Shown in pieces: positions 11,201-26,200 of a stretch of DNA of 64,000 nt. The stretch spans positions 620,001 through 684,000 of the forward strand of contig JAGTXX020000006.1 of assembly GCA_019044685.2 (NCBI GenBank). The letters are read 5' to 3'. How positions within the stretch are numbered: the first letter of the stretch is position 1; every line of letters starts with the position of its first letter. The notes beneath the pieces are model-generated. The model worked only from the letters and a program-made list of their open reading frames with translations. It had not been told where the DNA came from and did no database searches. Position numbers and translations under genes: made by a program. The stretch comes from Nannochloris sp. 'desiccata' (Eukaryota; Chlorophyta; Trebouxiophyceae; Chlorellales; Chlorellaceae).

Positions 11201-14200
11201 AGCTCCATGGAAGTGCAACGCGCCAGATGCAATTGCATAGCCACGGTGCCCACCCCGCCGCGAGAGCGCCCACAGGAGCCGACACAGAGCCGAGGAGCAG
11301 CGCAGCAGCGCTTAGCATGCAATCTTTTATGCGTGTTGCTTCTGCAGAATATCCAGCAACTAAATGGGACAGTGTAGATTTACAACGGGAAAAGAAGCCT
11401 TCCCAAAGTTTACAAAAACAGAAGCAACTTGTTGACTCTGTAGCCGGCGGTACAGATATGTACTGCCGGATTTCTGGCGCTGGAATCTGGACTACTCCCC
11501 GCTTACTTGCCCGTAAGCCTCCCCCATTCCGTGCTAAGGATCTCAAAATTTCATCTGAAATGGCACAACATTTAACTGGCTCTGTTGTAATCACTGGCGG
11601 CATGGGCGCGCTGGGCACGCTGATGGCCACATGGCTCTGTAACCTTGGTGGCACACCAACACTTTGGTTACTAGGCAGATCTGGACGTACTTCTGGAGAT
11701 TCATTGCCTGCTCAATTATATAAAACTTTGGGACAGATTGTCTGTGCCAGAGGTGATGTTTCTTCTTCCGAGGAAGCTGCTGGTATAGTTTCTCAGTCTG
11801 GTGCGAGCGCTGCTGAGCCCCTGCGTTCAGTTATGCACGCAGGTGCAGTATTAGATTCCAAAATCATTTCCAATGTCAGTGCTCATAGTATCCGCACTGA
11901 GTACTCTGGAAAGGTTTTTGGAGCGCAACAACTTGTCACTCGTTGCTCAACAGCAGCTTTAGCCTCGTTCCAACTCTTCTCCTCTTTGGCTTCTTTCAGT
12001 GGCGCTGCTGGTCAAGCCACCTACGCTGCTGCAAACGGTGTTTTAGACGCGTGGTCACATGCGACGCAAGGATCTGGTATTCCAGCTGTTGCTGTGCAGT
12101 GGGGTAACTGGGGTGGGGGTGGCATGGCTGTTCGAAATAAAGGCTTTATAGAAAGAATGGAAAAAATGGGACTTGGAATCATTGATCCAGATCTTGGATT
12201 AAGTATCATGGCCAGAATGCTTTTTGAAACAGCTATTCCTTCACATTTTATGCTTTCTACAAAAAGCTGGAATGGAGCTGTATCTGTGGGTAACCTCTTT
12301 TTGTGGGATAATATTATTAAAGTGTTGCCTGCTGTGCCTGCTTTCCTGGACGAATTTGCTCGGCCAGAAGTGCTGGAAGCGAAGAAGAAAGCTTTGGATG
12401 CACGTACCGCTGCTGCTACAAGACTTCCTATTAGTTCTACAGTTCCCTCTAGTTCCGCTCCTGGGAAAAGAAGGAGCAGACGAAGAGGTCGAGGAGGCGG
12501 CCGGCGCCAAGCTGCCGCTTCCGCTGGCAGGGCACCTCAACAGCAGCAACAAGCAGCGACGAGCGCTGCTGTTCTTGGCGTCATTCTCGATATTATGGAA
12601 AATCTCGGGGGAGCAGCTTCTCCTGAACAGCCTTTTATGGATTCTGGCATAGATTCTCTTGGCGCTGTGCAACTGAGAAATGAGATTGCAACTGCGTTTG
12701 GTGTTGAATTACAACCTACGGTGACATTTGATCATCCTACCCCTGCTGCACTTGCAAATCACGTTGCACTGCAAGTGTCAGGGGACAGCATCATTGCTGT
12801 TCCTGATGGTGTTGCAGTTGAACAGCCTGTAGAACAGCAGCAAGAAAGCACAGAAGCAGCCTCTACTTCTGCACTAGCAACAGCAGATGTTTTACCTGAC
12901 GTTATGTCTGTAGTTGAAAATGTTCTTGGAACTGCAGTAGGCCCTGAAGATCCTCTGATGGCTTCAGGATTAGATTCTCTGGGCGCAGTTCAGCTGCGAA
13001 ATGCGATTTCTGAAAGATTTGGAGTTGAGTTGCCTGCTACAGCAGCACTGGATTTTCCTACAGGATCCGCATTAGCTACTCATATTGCCAAAGAAACTGG
13101 AATTGCCCTTCCGGGGCAATCTTCAGCTGTAGTTTCAATTGGTAGAAATGAGCTGTTGTATTACAGCGAAAGTGAAAGTGGGCTTGATGGAATGACAGAA
13201 ATTGTTGGTGTCTCTTGTATCTACCCTGGGCAAGCATCTGAAGATGGAGCATCAGGATTCTGGAGGACGGCTATTAGTAGTGAGGATTTACCGTGTGTTA
13301 TTCCTCCGGGAAGATGGGATATTGAGAGGCACTATGCCCCCGATGTCACAGGTATGGCTTTCTGAAGATTTCTCTGCTTTGATATTACTTGAAGCACGCT
13401 TGCTTATCGTTATCACTATTATTATTTTCTTCTTGTTTTATTTTTTCTTCAGTTGAAAAGATGTATGTGCGCTTTGCTGCCTTCATCCCAGGGGTAGAAA
13501 ATTTTGACGCACCTCTTTTCAGAATTGCTCCAGCTGAAGCGACCTACATGGATCCTCAAGGTCGCATGTTATTAGAACAAACCCATCTCGCCTTCAAAAA
13601 CGCAGAGTTTAGTAGTAAAAGTGCCATTCCCACCGATACTGGTGTATATGTAGGCGTGATGCATATGGAGTATATTCAATATTTAGCTGGCAATGGAGCT
13701 CGCGTGACTCCAGCTGTAACTACAGGAAATGGAATGGATTTCCTAATTGGCCGTGTTTCCTATACCTTTGGCCTGACTGGACCTTGTTTAAGCACACATA
13801 CTGCATGCTCTTCATCGCTCGTAGCTGCGCATTTGGCGCACACAGGTCTGCTCAATGGAGAAGCTTCTGCAGCAGCTGCTTCTGGTGTGTTCATGGTGAT
13901 GCTGCCTGGCACAATGTCTGGCATTTCTCAGTTGCAAGCGTTCTCTGCAGTCGGCAGATGCAAAAGTTTTGAAGCTTCTGGAGATGGGTATGGCCGAGGA
14001 GAAGGATGCGCGGTGGCTGTGTTAGCTCCACAAGGCACGTGCACAGAAATCGCTCCTTTGGCTGTTTTCGTTTCTACTGTGGTGAATCAAGCTGGAAGGG
14101 CAAGTAGCTTGACTGCACCGAATGGCCCTGCACAAACCTCTCTCATCGCTGATGCACTGCAGAATTCCTGCACTTTGCCAGATGATATCAGATTAGTGGC

Positions 14201-17200
14201 TGTGCACGGTACTGGTACTCCATTGGGAGATCCAATTGAAACTGGAGCCCTTGGCCAAGCTTTGTCTAGAAAGGGGCAAGGTGATGCTGCGCATGCTGTG
14301 ACTATTGCCTCAGTGAAGTCGTGTTATGGACATACTGAAGGTGCCGCTGGTTTGACTGGAGCATTGCTTGCGATTCAAGCTGCAAGACAGCAGGTGATCA
14401 ACTAATTCCTATGAACAATTAAATTATAAAATTTAGAACAAGATCCTTAAATACTTCCGTTATGCGTTTTTTTCTAAATGTCTTCCCACTGACTTCTGCA
14501 GACTACTCCTGGTATTATGCATCTGAGGAACATGAATCCCTACGTAGAAAGTTCATTTGCAGACTGGAAGAAATCAAACAACCTCGAAGCTCAGCCTTCG
14601 CGTTCTACCGCTCCTCTTCCATTGCTCCATGCAGTCAGCGCCGAGCGCCAGCAATTTGTCGGCACCAGCTCTTTTGGCATGAGTGGTGTAAACGCTCACG
14701 CCCTTATTGACGCAACAACCCCTCAAGAGAATATAGATACTCAAGACATGGTTGTGAAAAAGCTTGGATCTCTTTCCAGGGTCAAATTGTGGCCTTTGAT
14801 GCCTGCTTTGCACATGGCACAGCGTGCGCTTTTCCCCAACACCAATTCTCGGGATTATGCTCCTCTTGCAAAGTGTAGCGTGGAGATCAACTTGGAAAAA
14901 CCTGCTTTAGCGTTTCTGAATGATCATAATGTGTCTGGTAAAGCTATTCTTCCGGGAACAGGTATGTTTGAAGGTGTGCTAGCTGCTGGAGCTGGCCTCC
15001 TTGACGGCAACGATACAAGCAGAGCTCTGCTTAGCAATATCATCATTGCCGAGCCTGTAGCTCTACCTTCTACACTTGCCGTCGTGATTATAGAAGTCTC
15101 TATTGATTTCAATTCAAGTGAAGCTGTGCTTAGTAGTGGCACCCCTGCTCGCCGCAGCAACCACTGCTTTGCGACCTTTGCTTCCACTGCCGCCTCGACG
15201 AAACCACTTTTTTCTAGAGCAAGCAGTACGACGGCTGCTGTACTTGTTCCCTCTCTTCAATTAGGAGAATCAAGCAAAGAAATGGTAGCTACTTCACATC
15301 CTGGCTGCGTAGCTAGTATTGGGGCAGCTCATTGGTCTTCAACTTCTGGTTTTATCTCTCACCCGGCCATTGCCGATGCAACTCTTCACCTCCTCAGCGC
15401 GTTCTCTGACCCTTACAAACCTGCTAATTTGCAAGTTCCTGTCTCTGCTGCATCTCTTTTAGTGCATGTAGTGATGGAATCATCAGCTGATGACTGGGTG
15501 CATCCTTCTGCTGGACCATCTACTAGCAGGGACGGGGGTTTTATTTGTTCTCTTGGTAGCCGCTTTACTTTGAACGATCTTCAAGTGAAAGCATGGACCC
15601 CTGCGCAGAGCCAAAATTCTGTAGCACAGGAAAATGCTGCTGAGATGCTGGATTTTATGTACGAGAGTGAGTGGCAAGCATCAGTGGCAGCAGTTGAAGA
15701 CGGAGAAGAAAGAGCACAAGAACGGGCGAGTCCACAACTGTTGAAATGGCAAGCTGGAGCAGCACCTTCTGCCGTAGCTACTTCTGATGGTCTGCGCGAC
15801 CTTCAAAGCGCTCTAAATACTGCTGATGTGACTAGTAAAGGCCTTCAAATAGCTATTTCTCAGGCGTCGCGTTCTTTTGTCTCACCATCAGGGCAAGGCA
15901 ACCCCTCTACCGCTGCCACCTCTGCAAGTTTGGTTGCACTGGTCAAAGCAGCTGCGATGGAATACTCAAACATCAATATTCAAAGCAAATTAATTCAAGC
16001 AGCAGCAGCAAGTGATTTCAGAAACTCTTCTTCGATTAAAACGAAAGATGGAGATGCCTTCGGGACTGCAAATGAAGCTGGTGCTGTGCTTCGTGCCAAA
16101 CTTCTTCGCCGCGCTCTTCCCGCCGCGCCCTCCAACAGCCATATCATGCCCCTTCCACGAGGATCTCTGGCAAATCTTAAACTTGTGCTGCATAAAAAAG
16201 AAGCTCCAGGGCCTGGAGAAGTCCTAGTTGCAGTGCACGCTGTTGGGTTAAACTTTAGAGATGTGCTCAACGTGTTGGGCATGTACCCTGGCGACCCTGG
16301 TCCACCTGGTGGTGACTGTGCTGGTGTTGTTATTGCAACTGGACGCAACGTCACCATTTTCAAACCTGGAGATGTAGTCTTTGGGCTGGCTCCTGGGTGC
16401 GTTGGACCTACTGTCTTCACTCCAACAGCTTTGCTTGCTCATAAACCTGAGGCTCTTGGCTTTGCAGAAGCCGCAGCTGCACCTACGGTTTACATCACTG
16501 TCCTCACTGCTTTAGCTGATGTTATAGTACCTGGGAAAAGTAGATTTCTTGTTCACGCTGGAACTGGTGGTGTTGGTCTTGCAGCTTTGGAGCTGACTTC
16601 AGCTCTAAATTGTAATGTATCTGCCACGGCAGGTGCTCCTACCAAACGAGCGCATCTGCGTTCTCAAGGTGTCAAGATTGCAGTAGATTCCCGAAGCGTA
16701 TCTTTTGCTGAAGATCTGGTGATAGCAAACCGTGGTGATTCCACTGTTGCTGTGAATGCTGTGCTCAATTCTTTGACTTCTCCTGGTATGGTGGCAGCTT
16801 CTCTTGCAGTCGTAGCTCAAGGTGGCATTTTTGCAGAGATTGGTAAACGCGATATTTGGTCCCACTTTAGAATTGCGCAAGAAAGGCCTGATATATCTTA
16901 CAGAATTGTTGCTATTGATTTCTTGCTTGCAAAATCTCTAGGTGCGAAAATGCAGCAATTAGGAGCGTTGCTGGCTGCAGGAACAATTGCCCCGCCTCAA
17001 ACAAATTCTTTCCATCTGGGAGACGCAGCATCTGCGTTAAGAAAGTATTCTCAAGCGCAGCATATCGGTAAATTAGTGTTAGAAGCTCCACCAACGCGAT
17101 GCAATCCTTCTGGAAACTCAGAATCTGGTTCTGTGGTTATTAGTGGTGGATTAGGCTCGCTTGGTCTTCTTACTGCCAGCTGGCTTGCTGGCCGAAAAGA

Positions 17201-20200
17201 GCAACACTTGGTCTTACTAGGCCGCTCTGGAAGACCTTCGAGTAGTGCTGTTCCTGTCATGCATAGTGGAGCGTGTGTTGTCATGTGTCGCTGCGACACT
17301 GCATCTATTGGAGAGACGGCAGCATGCCTGTCGGCCAATGATCGTCGGCCCAGTGATATGCCTGCCGTGCATGCTGTGTACAACTCTGGAGGTATCCTTT
17401 CAGATGCTATGTTTGCTTCGCAATCTGCATCAACCGTACGTCAGGTATTTGCCCCCAAGATTGCGAGCACAGAAGCAATGGTCGCTGGCATTGCAGACCA
17501 GCCAGTGCAGCAACTCGTTCTCTTCTCTTCCGCCGCCTCTCTGTTTGGTGCACCTGGCCAAGCCAACTACGCTGCAGCCAACGCTGCTTTAGAAGGATAT
17601 GCTGCTTCTGCAGCTTCTTCTGGTGTGGAAAGCACAGCTATTCAGTGGGGTGCTTGGGCTGCCGGCATGGCGACCGACCCCATCGTGGTTCAAAGAGCAA
17701 AGCGCAGCGGGCTTGGACTTTTAGACCCCCAGCATGGCTTGGATGGCCTCGGTTCTATATTATTTCTGGCAAATTGTAGTAGTGTTCAACCAGTAGTTGC
17801 TGCAGTACCTGTCACTTGGTCTACTTTGCTCAAGGGCGCAGAAGCAGAGACCCCGGAGTTCTTTAAAGATTTCCACATGGTGGAAAAATCTACTTCTGAT
17901 CTTGTCGGTGCTGCTAGAAAAGGCCATAGAAAGAGTAGAAGTCGCGCTGTATCGCGCCGTAAAATTAAGAGTTCTGGTGGGCAGCAAACCACTTCTTCCG
18001 ACCGCTCGTTAGAAAGTATTGCCATGCTGGTTTCTGAGACAGTGCGCGGAGTTCTCGGTTCAGAGGTATCATCAACTCAGCCTTTAATGCAAGCTGGAAT
18101 GGATTCTTTAGGTGTCGTAGAGCTGCGTAATGCCTTAAATTCTGTCTTTGCTGTTGATTTGCCGCCTACTGTTACTTTTGATTATCCTACTATAACTGCA
18201 CTTGCTGGCTTTATTGCCGCAAATTTGCCCACGACCTCCTCTACCATAACAGCAGCGGAAGAAGGTATTTATAGCTCTGATAATGAAGAACCTGTGCGTA
18301 TTGAAAGAAGGTCAAAACATCTCAAGCAAAGACGTGGTGCAACCACGGCTTTTGTCAGTGCTGGCACATCGGCGGCCGCTGGCAATGCCGCCCAAGCTAT
18401 TCAAACTCAAGTTGCAACACTTGCAGCCTCCGTTATTCGCTATGATTTGGACATAAATGAACCTTTAATGCAAGCTGGTCTTGATTCTTTGGGTGCTGTA
18501 GAGCTTCGTAATGCTTTGAATGCTCGTTTCGGTTTGGATCTTGTCCCTACTGTCACTATCGATTACCCAACTGTAGCATCACTTGCTGGCCACATTGTCA
18601 CCGCTGTAGGTGAAAATAACAGTGGAGCAATGGTCGAGATTGTAGATTCACCTACAGAGCTGATGAGCCTGAGTTCTTGGGACAGCAATGAAGCCAGATC
18701 TGTGCCCATTAGTCTTGTTTCGTCGTCGTCTTTGCTCCCTTCTGGACCTCACGGAACTGCTCCTTCATTTGACACCATCACCAAAGTGCCTCTTTCTCGT
18801 TGGGATGTGGATGGTTTTGCTGAAATCTCACCAAATGCATGGGAACCACGCTTTGGTTCTTTTGTCGCCGGTGCTGAAGCATTTGATGCCGTAGCCTTTG
18901 CTACTAGCAGACCGGAAGCTGTTTATATGGACCCTCAGCAACGAATTCTGATGGAGCGCACAGGAGAAGTGATCATGCACGCTTCTTCTTATCCTTCTCG
19001 CACTTCGGTTATGGTTGGTATTGGCACCGTGGATTATGTAGGAATGTCTAGCACGCTGCCTTTAGGCATGTATTTCGCGACTGGAGGTGCAAATAGCGTT
19101 GCTGCTGGTAGACTTTCCTTTACCTTCAATTTAACTGGATCGTGTCTCAGTATCGACACTGCATGCTCTTCTTCTTTGGTCGCTGCTCACTACTCGGTCT
19201 CAGATTTGAGAAATGGTACTGCTGAGGCTGCTATTGCAGCTGGAGTTAATCTTACTTTATCACCGAACAAGGCTGCAGCGTTTACTATTACAGGAATGCT
19301 CACTCCAGATGGAAGATGTAAAACGCTGGATTTTACAGCTGATGGGTATGTCCGTGCAGAGACGTGCGTGGTTCATCTGCTGAAGCCAGCAGTCTCTTCT
19401 TTTGGAGAAGAAGAAGGTGTTTTGATTCTTGGCAGCGCGGTCAATCAGGATGGCAAGTCAAGTTCTTTAACTGCCCCCAGTGGACCAGCCCAGCAGCTTG
19501 TCTTATGCGATGCCTTGCATGCTGCAGAATTAGATGCACGTGATTTGGGTGGATTGGAAATGCATGGAACTGGTACCGCATTGGGTGATCCTATCGAAGT
19601 TGGAGCTGCTTTGGCAATCTTCTCTTCTTCTGCCCTGACTTTCACTGCTACAAAGTCACGCATGGGTCATGCAGAGACTGGAGCCGGTGCTCTTGGCATG
19701 CTCAACGCTGGTGCACAGCTTGCACAGGGCTTCTCTTGGCCATTGAGCCATTTAGCACACGTGAATCCTTACGTAGCTACAATTTTAGAGAGAAATAATG
19801 CTGACAAAGTCTCCGCGCCACGACAAATGATGCCGAGAAATGCTTCCTCCCCTACAGGAATCAGCTCTTTCGCTTTCCAAGGAACCAACGCGCACTTGAT
19901 CATGTCTACTTCTTCTCCTGAAGCTGCTGGAAACAACAATACCGCAGGAGCAATGGAAGTGGCTTCAATGCCTTGGCAGCATAAAAGATTCTGGTTCAGA
20001 GCCATCTCCCATCCTTTGATTATTAATTACAGCTGGATAAAGTCTACACGCATTGTAGAAATGCATTTCTCCGCTCCTACTAGCGTTCCTGCTCTTGCGT
20101 ACCAAGGCGGGTACTCTCTTGGCAACACGGTACTACCAGCGTCGGCGCTTCTGGAGCTTGCTACTGCAGCAGTGACAATGCTGTGCAGTGATGATGTGCA

Positions 20201-23200
20201 GACAGAAACGTTTGCAATTAATCAAGTAGCTTTCTCTAACCAAATGGTGGCACCAAGCACGCAGCTGCGGTGTATTATGAACGTGGGTTCTGGAGAGGTC
20301 GCTGTGGCAGCATCTTCTTCTTCGGCTATTCAAAGCTCTTTGTTGACGGCTTTCTCCTGCTCAGTAAACAGCAATAAATCGCATATACCATTTTTTATTG
20401 CTAATAAAATCAAACCAAGCAGTGTGGCAGAGTGCTTTGAGCGTTTAGAGTCTTGGAGACCTTCCGGCAAGGCAGCGACAGCTTTCCTCGAAATCGATGC
20501 TGAAGCTATATTTATGCCTACTTCAGCCTGTGAGAATCTCGCTGCTCTGCAGATGATATTGAGCAACAATAACACCAGCGGAGGTGATGGATTACGAGCT
20601 TCAAGCTGTGAATTGTTGACCTTCTCAGGAAGAGTTCAATCGCCTACGACTAGCCACGGTCAAAGTCATTTAGTAATACTCTCTATTGAGAAAACTGTTG
20701 ATGGTTGCCAAGCAAGATTTATTTCAGATCATCTTGCTACGAATGGTGCAAAAAGCTCTAGTATGCAGAGTATGCGCTTCAAATCTGTGGCGGTCCCTGC
20801 TCCAGCACATTCTTTCACCGTCGGCTGGAGACGCCAAGAACTGGCCAGCACTGAAATTTCAACACCTGCAAAATGGTTGCTACTTACGCACTCTAGCAGC
20901 GTTAGTGGATTGAAATCTATCTGTAATCTTGCTGCTGGAGATGGTGTGAAAGCTTTGAATGTTCGCTTCTGCCAGGAAGAAATGAAGAAAAATTTGTCAA
21001 CGAGTCACATCGAGGTGGTTGTGAGCTCGGGCGCTCACTTACACTGGCTCTTAAAATGCGCTGTTCCCATTCAGATCATTTTACTTCAATCTGATTTGAT
21101 TGAAAATCTAGTTGATAACACTAGAAAAGAAGATTTCTACGGAGACAGTTTGGTTTGGGCGCATGCTGCAAGGGACCTCGCTGGCCAAAAGGCCAAGGTA
21201 TCTAACATCAGCTTTAGCTCTGAAGACGACATTCTAGCTAGGAAAATAGCTTCTGCTGTATCTAAAACGAGATTCATGGAAGATAGGCCTAGCCATGGTA
21301 TCTCTTTAGACTACATACAGAGAAATACCTCGCTTCTTCCCTCGGCCCAGCAGCTCCAATGGTTGTTGACCAGCAGCGGAGAAACTTGTGCTGTTATTAG
21401 GCACGGAGATTTGTATGTAGAACGTATTTTTATAGGAAATGGCGCAGTGAAACCACGCACAGGATTAAAGCTGAGACCTACTATGTGTTGCGTGGTCACC
21501 GGGGGGACCAAAGGTTTAGGCCTGCACTGCGCAAAACAGCTCGCCCGTGAAGGCTGCAAACAGCTCGTCTTGACATCTCGTTCAGGAACACTAGATCCTG
21601 AAGACAAAGCAGGGTTTAATGCCTTGGGTACTTCTGTTATCGTCAAGTGCTGCGATGCAAGTAGCCCAAAAGACTGTGCTGCATTGGCCACATGGTTGAG
21701 AGAAAATATGCCTGCTGTTCAAGTATTTGCGCATGCTGCGGGAGTTATTTCTTTCGATCTTTTGCCCGATATGACACAAGAAGTCTTTGAAGCGAGCGTT
21801 CTTTCCAAGGCAGTTGGTGCACAAGCTTTGGCTGCTGCTGGTATTCCTGTTGAAGCCACTCTTTTGTTTAGCTCGACCGCTGCGGTTTGGAGCCAAGCTG
21901 GAGCAGCACACTACTCTGCTGGTAATTCCTGCTTGGATGCTGCAGCACATGGTTGGCAGAGTGCAGGTTTACCTGGAACAGCGGTTAATTTTGGGCCTTT
22001 TGGTGGTGATGGTGGTATGGCAAGCAACTTAGGGTAAGTTATTGTATTTTCTTGATGTTGAAATTTCCTCCTTAGATTTTCGCAACAGCAGGGAAAAGAT
22101 TATTTCAAGCACTACCATCTTACAATTTATCATTTTATTTCTCTCTATATATTTCAGAACTGCAATGGAGGCTGTTGGCTTGCGTTTACTTGACTCTGAA
22201 GCTGTTTCTGCTGCTTTCAAGGGCTCGGGCGTCTCTCCTCAACTTGGTTGGGCTCGTATCAACGCTGACCGTTTCACCAGGGTGAATACAGTCAAAGGAC
22301 CCTGGAAGTTCTTAGATGAGCTTTTTATGACTCCTGTAGAGATTGAAACTCCCATAATTAAAGAAGCACTCCTCCTTGCAGCTTCTCCCTCTGCAGCAGA
22401 CGTGCTGTTGCAGACGACCGAGTCACAAGGAACCCAGCTGTCTTTGGCTGCAGTGGAAGACAGCGTCCGTTTTATTGCCAATGAAATTCTTGGTGAGGGG
22501 GTGATGGATAGCACTGGCCAGTTTCCAGCTGGCGCTTTTGATTCTATCTCTGCTGTTGAACTTTCAAATAAAATTAGCGAGATGTTGGAAATCACTCTGC
22601 CTGGAACACTGGTCTTTGATTATCCCTCCGTACCATCCATCGCTGCGTATATACATAGCAAGATGAAACCCGCTACTGCAAAAACAGCATCAGTTGCGGC
22701 CTTGGACTCGCCACAACTGATGCTGGCGAGTACAACAGCCCTTGCTGCGTCGACTCCACATCGTGCCGATAGTGGTGCCTTGCCTCTTCGAGTTACTATT
22801 GCTTCGAAAACGCCTCAATCTGTGTATTCGAATATCGCTTCCTCCATATCTGCTGGGTTTGATTCTATTTCAATCGCGCCTTTTCGCCGATGGGATCTTG
22901 AAGCTGGCATTGGTGGCTCCGGCAAATCTGGCCGAGTCCGGTTTGCTTCATGGCTCCCTGACGTCGCTTCTTTTGACCCTGTAGCTTTCCAGCTTACCGG
23001 GAACGAAGCTGAAGTGATGGATCCTCAGCAAAGATTACTTTTAGAAACTTCTTGGGAAGCCCTCCAAGCTGTGGCTACTGTTGCAACAACTACTACGAGC
23101 ACTTCTGCTTCGGTCTTGGGTGTCGATACCGGTGTCTATGTAGGTATTCAACAAATGGAATACGGTGGCCTTGCAGCACAACATTTACCCGCAATGAGTG

Positions 23201-26200
23201 CATACTCTGCGACAAGCACCCCTTTCAGCGTTGCAGCTGGTCGTCTTTCCTTCACCTATGGCTTTATTGGCCCCGCTGTGAGTATCGATACTGCTTGCTC
23301 TTCAGCCATGGTTGCAGCACATAGCGCTGCACAGCACCTGGAACGGAGAGGTGGTGCAGCTTTATCTGCAGGTATTAATCTAATGCTAGCAGAACGGACT
23401 ACAGCAGCGGCACAAATTGCTGGAATGTTGACGGCAAATGGTCGATGCAAAACTTTAGATGCTGCAGCTGATGGCTATGTCCGTGCAGAAGCATGCATTG
23501 TGATGGTCTTGCAAAGTCCACATTCTGAACTTAATTCGCATTCCTCAACACCAGTATTGATGCTGAGGTCTACCTTCGTCAATCAAGACGGTAGGTCAAG
23601 CTCTTTAACTGCTCCCAATGGTCCCGCCCAGCAACGAGTGCTTCGAGGTGCTTTGGATGCTGCGCATGCTTTGCCTACTAATATTCTTGGTCTTGAAATG
23701 CACGGCACTGGTACTGCATTGGGTGATCCCATTGAAGTTGGAGCTGCAACCGCAGTTCTCCCTGGTAAAGATGGTCTGCTCCCTTTGAGATTTACCGCTG
23801 CAAAATCTCGTGTTGGTCATGCTGAGCCTGCTGCTGGTAGTATCGGTATTCTACAAGCTGCATCGCAGTTAATGAATCATCAAGTACGTGCCATTATGCA
23901 TCTTTCCAGGGTCAATCCGTACATTTCTAGCATTTTTGGAGAACTTGCGAGCCAAGGCCAAGCAACTCCGTTTGCGCCCAAACAAGACGGCCCCGGTATT
24001 AATACATCCGCTGTCTCTGCGACTGAAACTTCTGGGCTGTCTACTATGGGAGTAAGCTCATTTGCTTTCCAGGGCACTAATGCCCACGTTGTGCTCAGCA
24101 GCGTCGCAGGTTCATCTTTATCTCAAGTGGAGGAGGCTCAACAATGGGCTGTGACGCCTTGGCAGCATAAGCGGTATTGGTACGCTGCCCCTCCAAGCTC
24201 CCTTTTAGGCACCGTAAAGACTCTGAACAGCAACAAAACGCCTTTAATAATTACTTTCCAAACCAACTTGAAGAAATCGGCTCTTTCGTTCTTGCATGAT
24301 CATCGTGTTCGGGGCCGGGCAGTCTTCCCTGCGGCGGCCATGTTGGAAACTACTTCAGCAGCTGTGCAGGCAGCAGTGCAGACACATACAAGTGAACTTA
24401 TTACCATGAAAGGTATCTCTATATCTTTTCCATTGTTAATGCAGCCTACTACTGCCGTGGAGCTCGTGTGCAAGGTCAATGTAGACAACGGTGAGGTAGT
24501 CTTGGAGACCGGAACCGTGCAGCATTTGGCTGCTATCGGGGCGCTGGCACGCAAACAAACTGGATGTACCAAGTCGCCAATGACTCTTATGCAACGTATG
24601 TATGCACAGTTTATGGAAGAAGCAAATAAAATTATTAATTCCGCTATTCCGGAGGTCGGTCAAGCAGCGAGGGCATCGGCTCAGCCTGCAGTCAACGCCA
24701 TTGGACAGTTGTCTACCAGTGCTCTATTGACCCAGGGACAGCAACCTGATAGCTTTGCTACCCATCCTGCTATGCTAGATACAATGACACACGTTGTGTC
24801 TGCTTTACAGGGCCAAGGAGAAAGCAAAGAAGCAGCGGTTACGAGAGTTCCTGCTGCGATCGATGCCTTCTTCTCTGCAGCAGCTGGTGAAAAAGCTGCA
24901 GCAGACCAATGCTGTTCTGGAGCGTTTGAAGGACTATTATCTGACGGCACCGCTGTTTCTTCATTCCGCAGTGTAACCGAGAAAGCAGAAGCCACTTCCG
25001 CTGCTATTGGTGGATTTTATGCCAAACCTGTTCGTGCCTCTGCTGGTGCTGGTGCCATCACTGCTGTCAGCGCAGCCGCTCGTATTCTTGTTTCCAGCCG
25101 TAAACTAGATGTTATTAAGAAGAGCAAGAAGGTGGATCTCAAGGCTACTGTGCAGAAGCTCGTCAATAACATGCTCAACGCAGAGGTAGCACCAAACCAG
25201 CCTTTAATGGAGGCAGGCGTGGATTCTTTAGGTGCTGTGGAGCTTAGAACCGCGCTGAATAAAGCATTTAGTGTGGAATTACCTGCTACAGTAACCTTAG
25301 ATTTCCCTACCGTGAGCGCTTTATCTGGATGCATCCACACAGAACTTGAAGCTGTGGCCAAAGAAAAAGAGGAAGAGGAATGGGCACACCATCTCTTGCA
25401 AGAAGGTCCTACAGAAGTCCCTCAACAATCGAGTGCAGAACGATCTCTAACTTTTGCTGCTCCTGTTAGTCAAAGTCAGCAGCAAGGATTACGTGCTGCT
25501 CAGGTCGGCCAAAAAGTCTCTGCTGCCGTCAACCGCTTACTCGGCTCTCAAGTTGCTTCTGACCAGCCACTAATGGAGGCAGGAATGGACTCTTTAGGCG
25601 CTGTTGAACTGCGTACTGCACTGAACATTGCATTTGACGCAGACTTCCCTGCTACTATTATTTTCGACTATCCTACTATTGCTGCGCTCACCACCTTTAT
25701 TGTTGCATACCTTGAAGAATTCCAGCTTGAAACTCCTGTTGCTGTCGCTGCCCCCGCAGCTGCTGCAGCTCCTGTTGTTGCCAATAGTAATATTGCTATT
25801 CAAGGACAGCATGCTGCAATGGGATCAGTTCCTACTTCGCTGACGTTGGTTATCTCTGAACCTCAGTCAACGAGCACAGCGGTTGTTGGCATTGGTGCAC
25901 TTTATCCATCAAGCCAGCCATTTGCAGCTTCAATTAGTGGACTTTCTGCGTTTAAACATGGATTGAAAAGTTCTACAGATCTTCCACGTCCTATCCCTCT
26001 GGAGGTAAGATTTCATTTTTAATATTGTACATTCATTTTTCCCCGCTCCCACTAAAATTTCCGTATTCTTTTCTTTACTGTTTTCCTATGCAGCGTTGGA
26101 ATGTAGATCAAATCTACTCTCCTGATGCATCTACTCGCGGCTCTATGTATGTCAGGCACGGCATGTTCCTTCAAAACATCGACGCTTTCGACCCCTCAGC

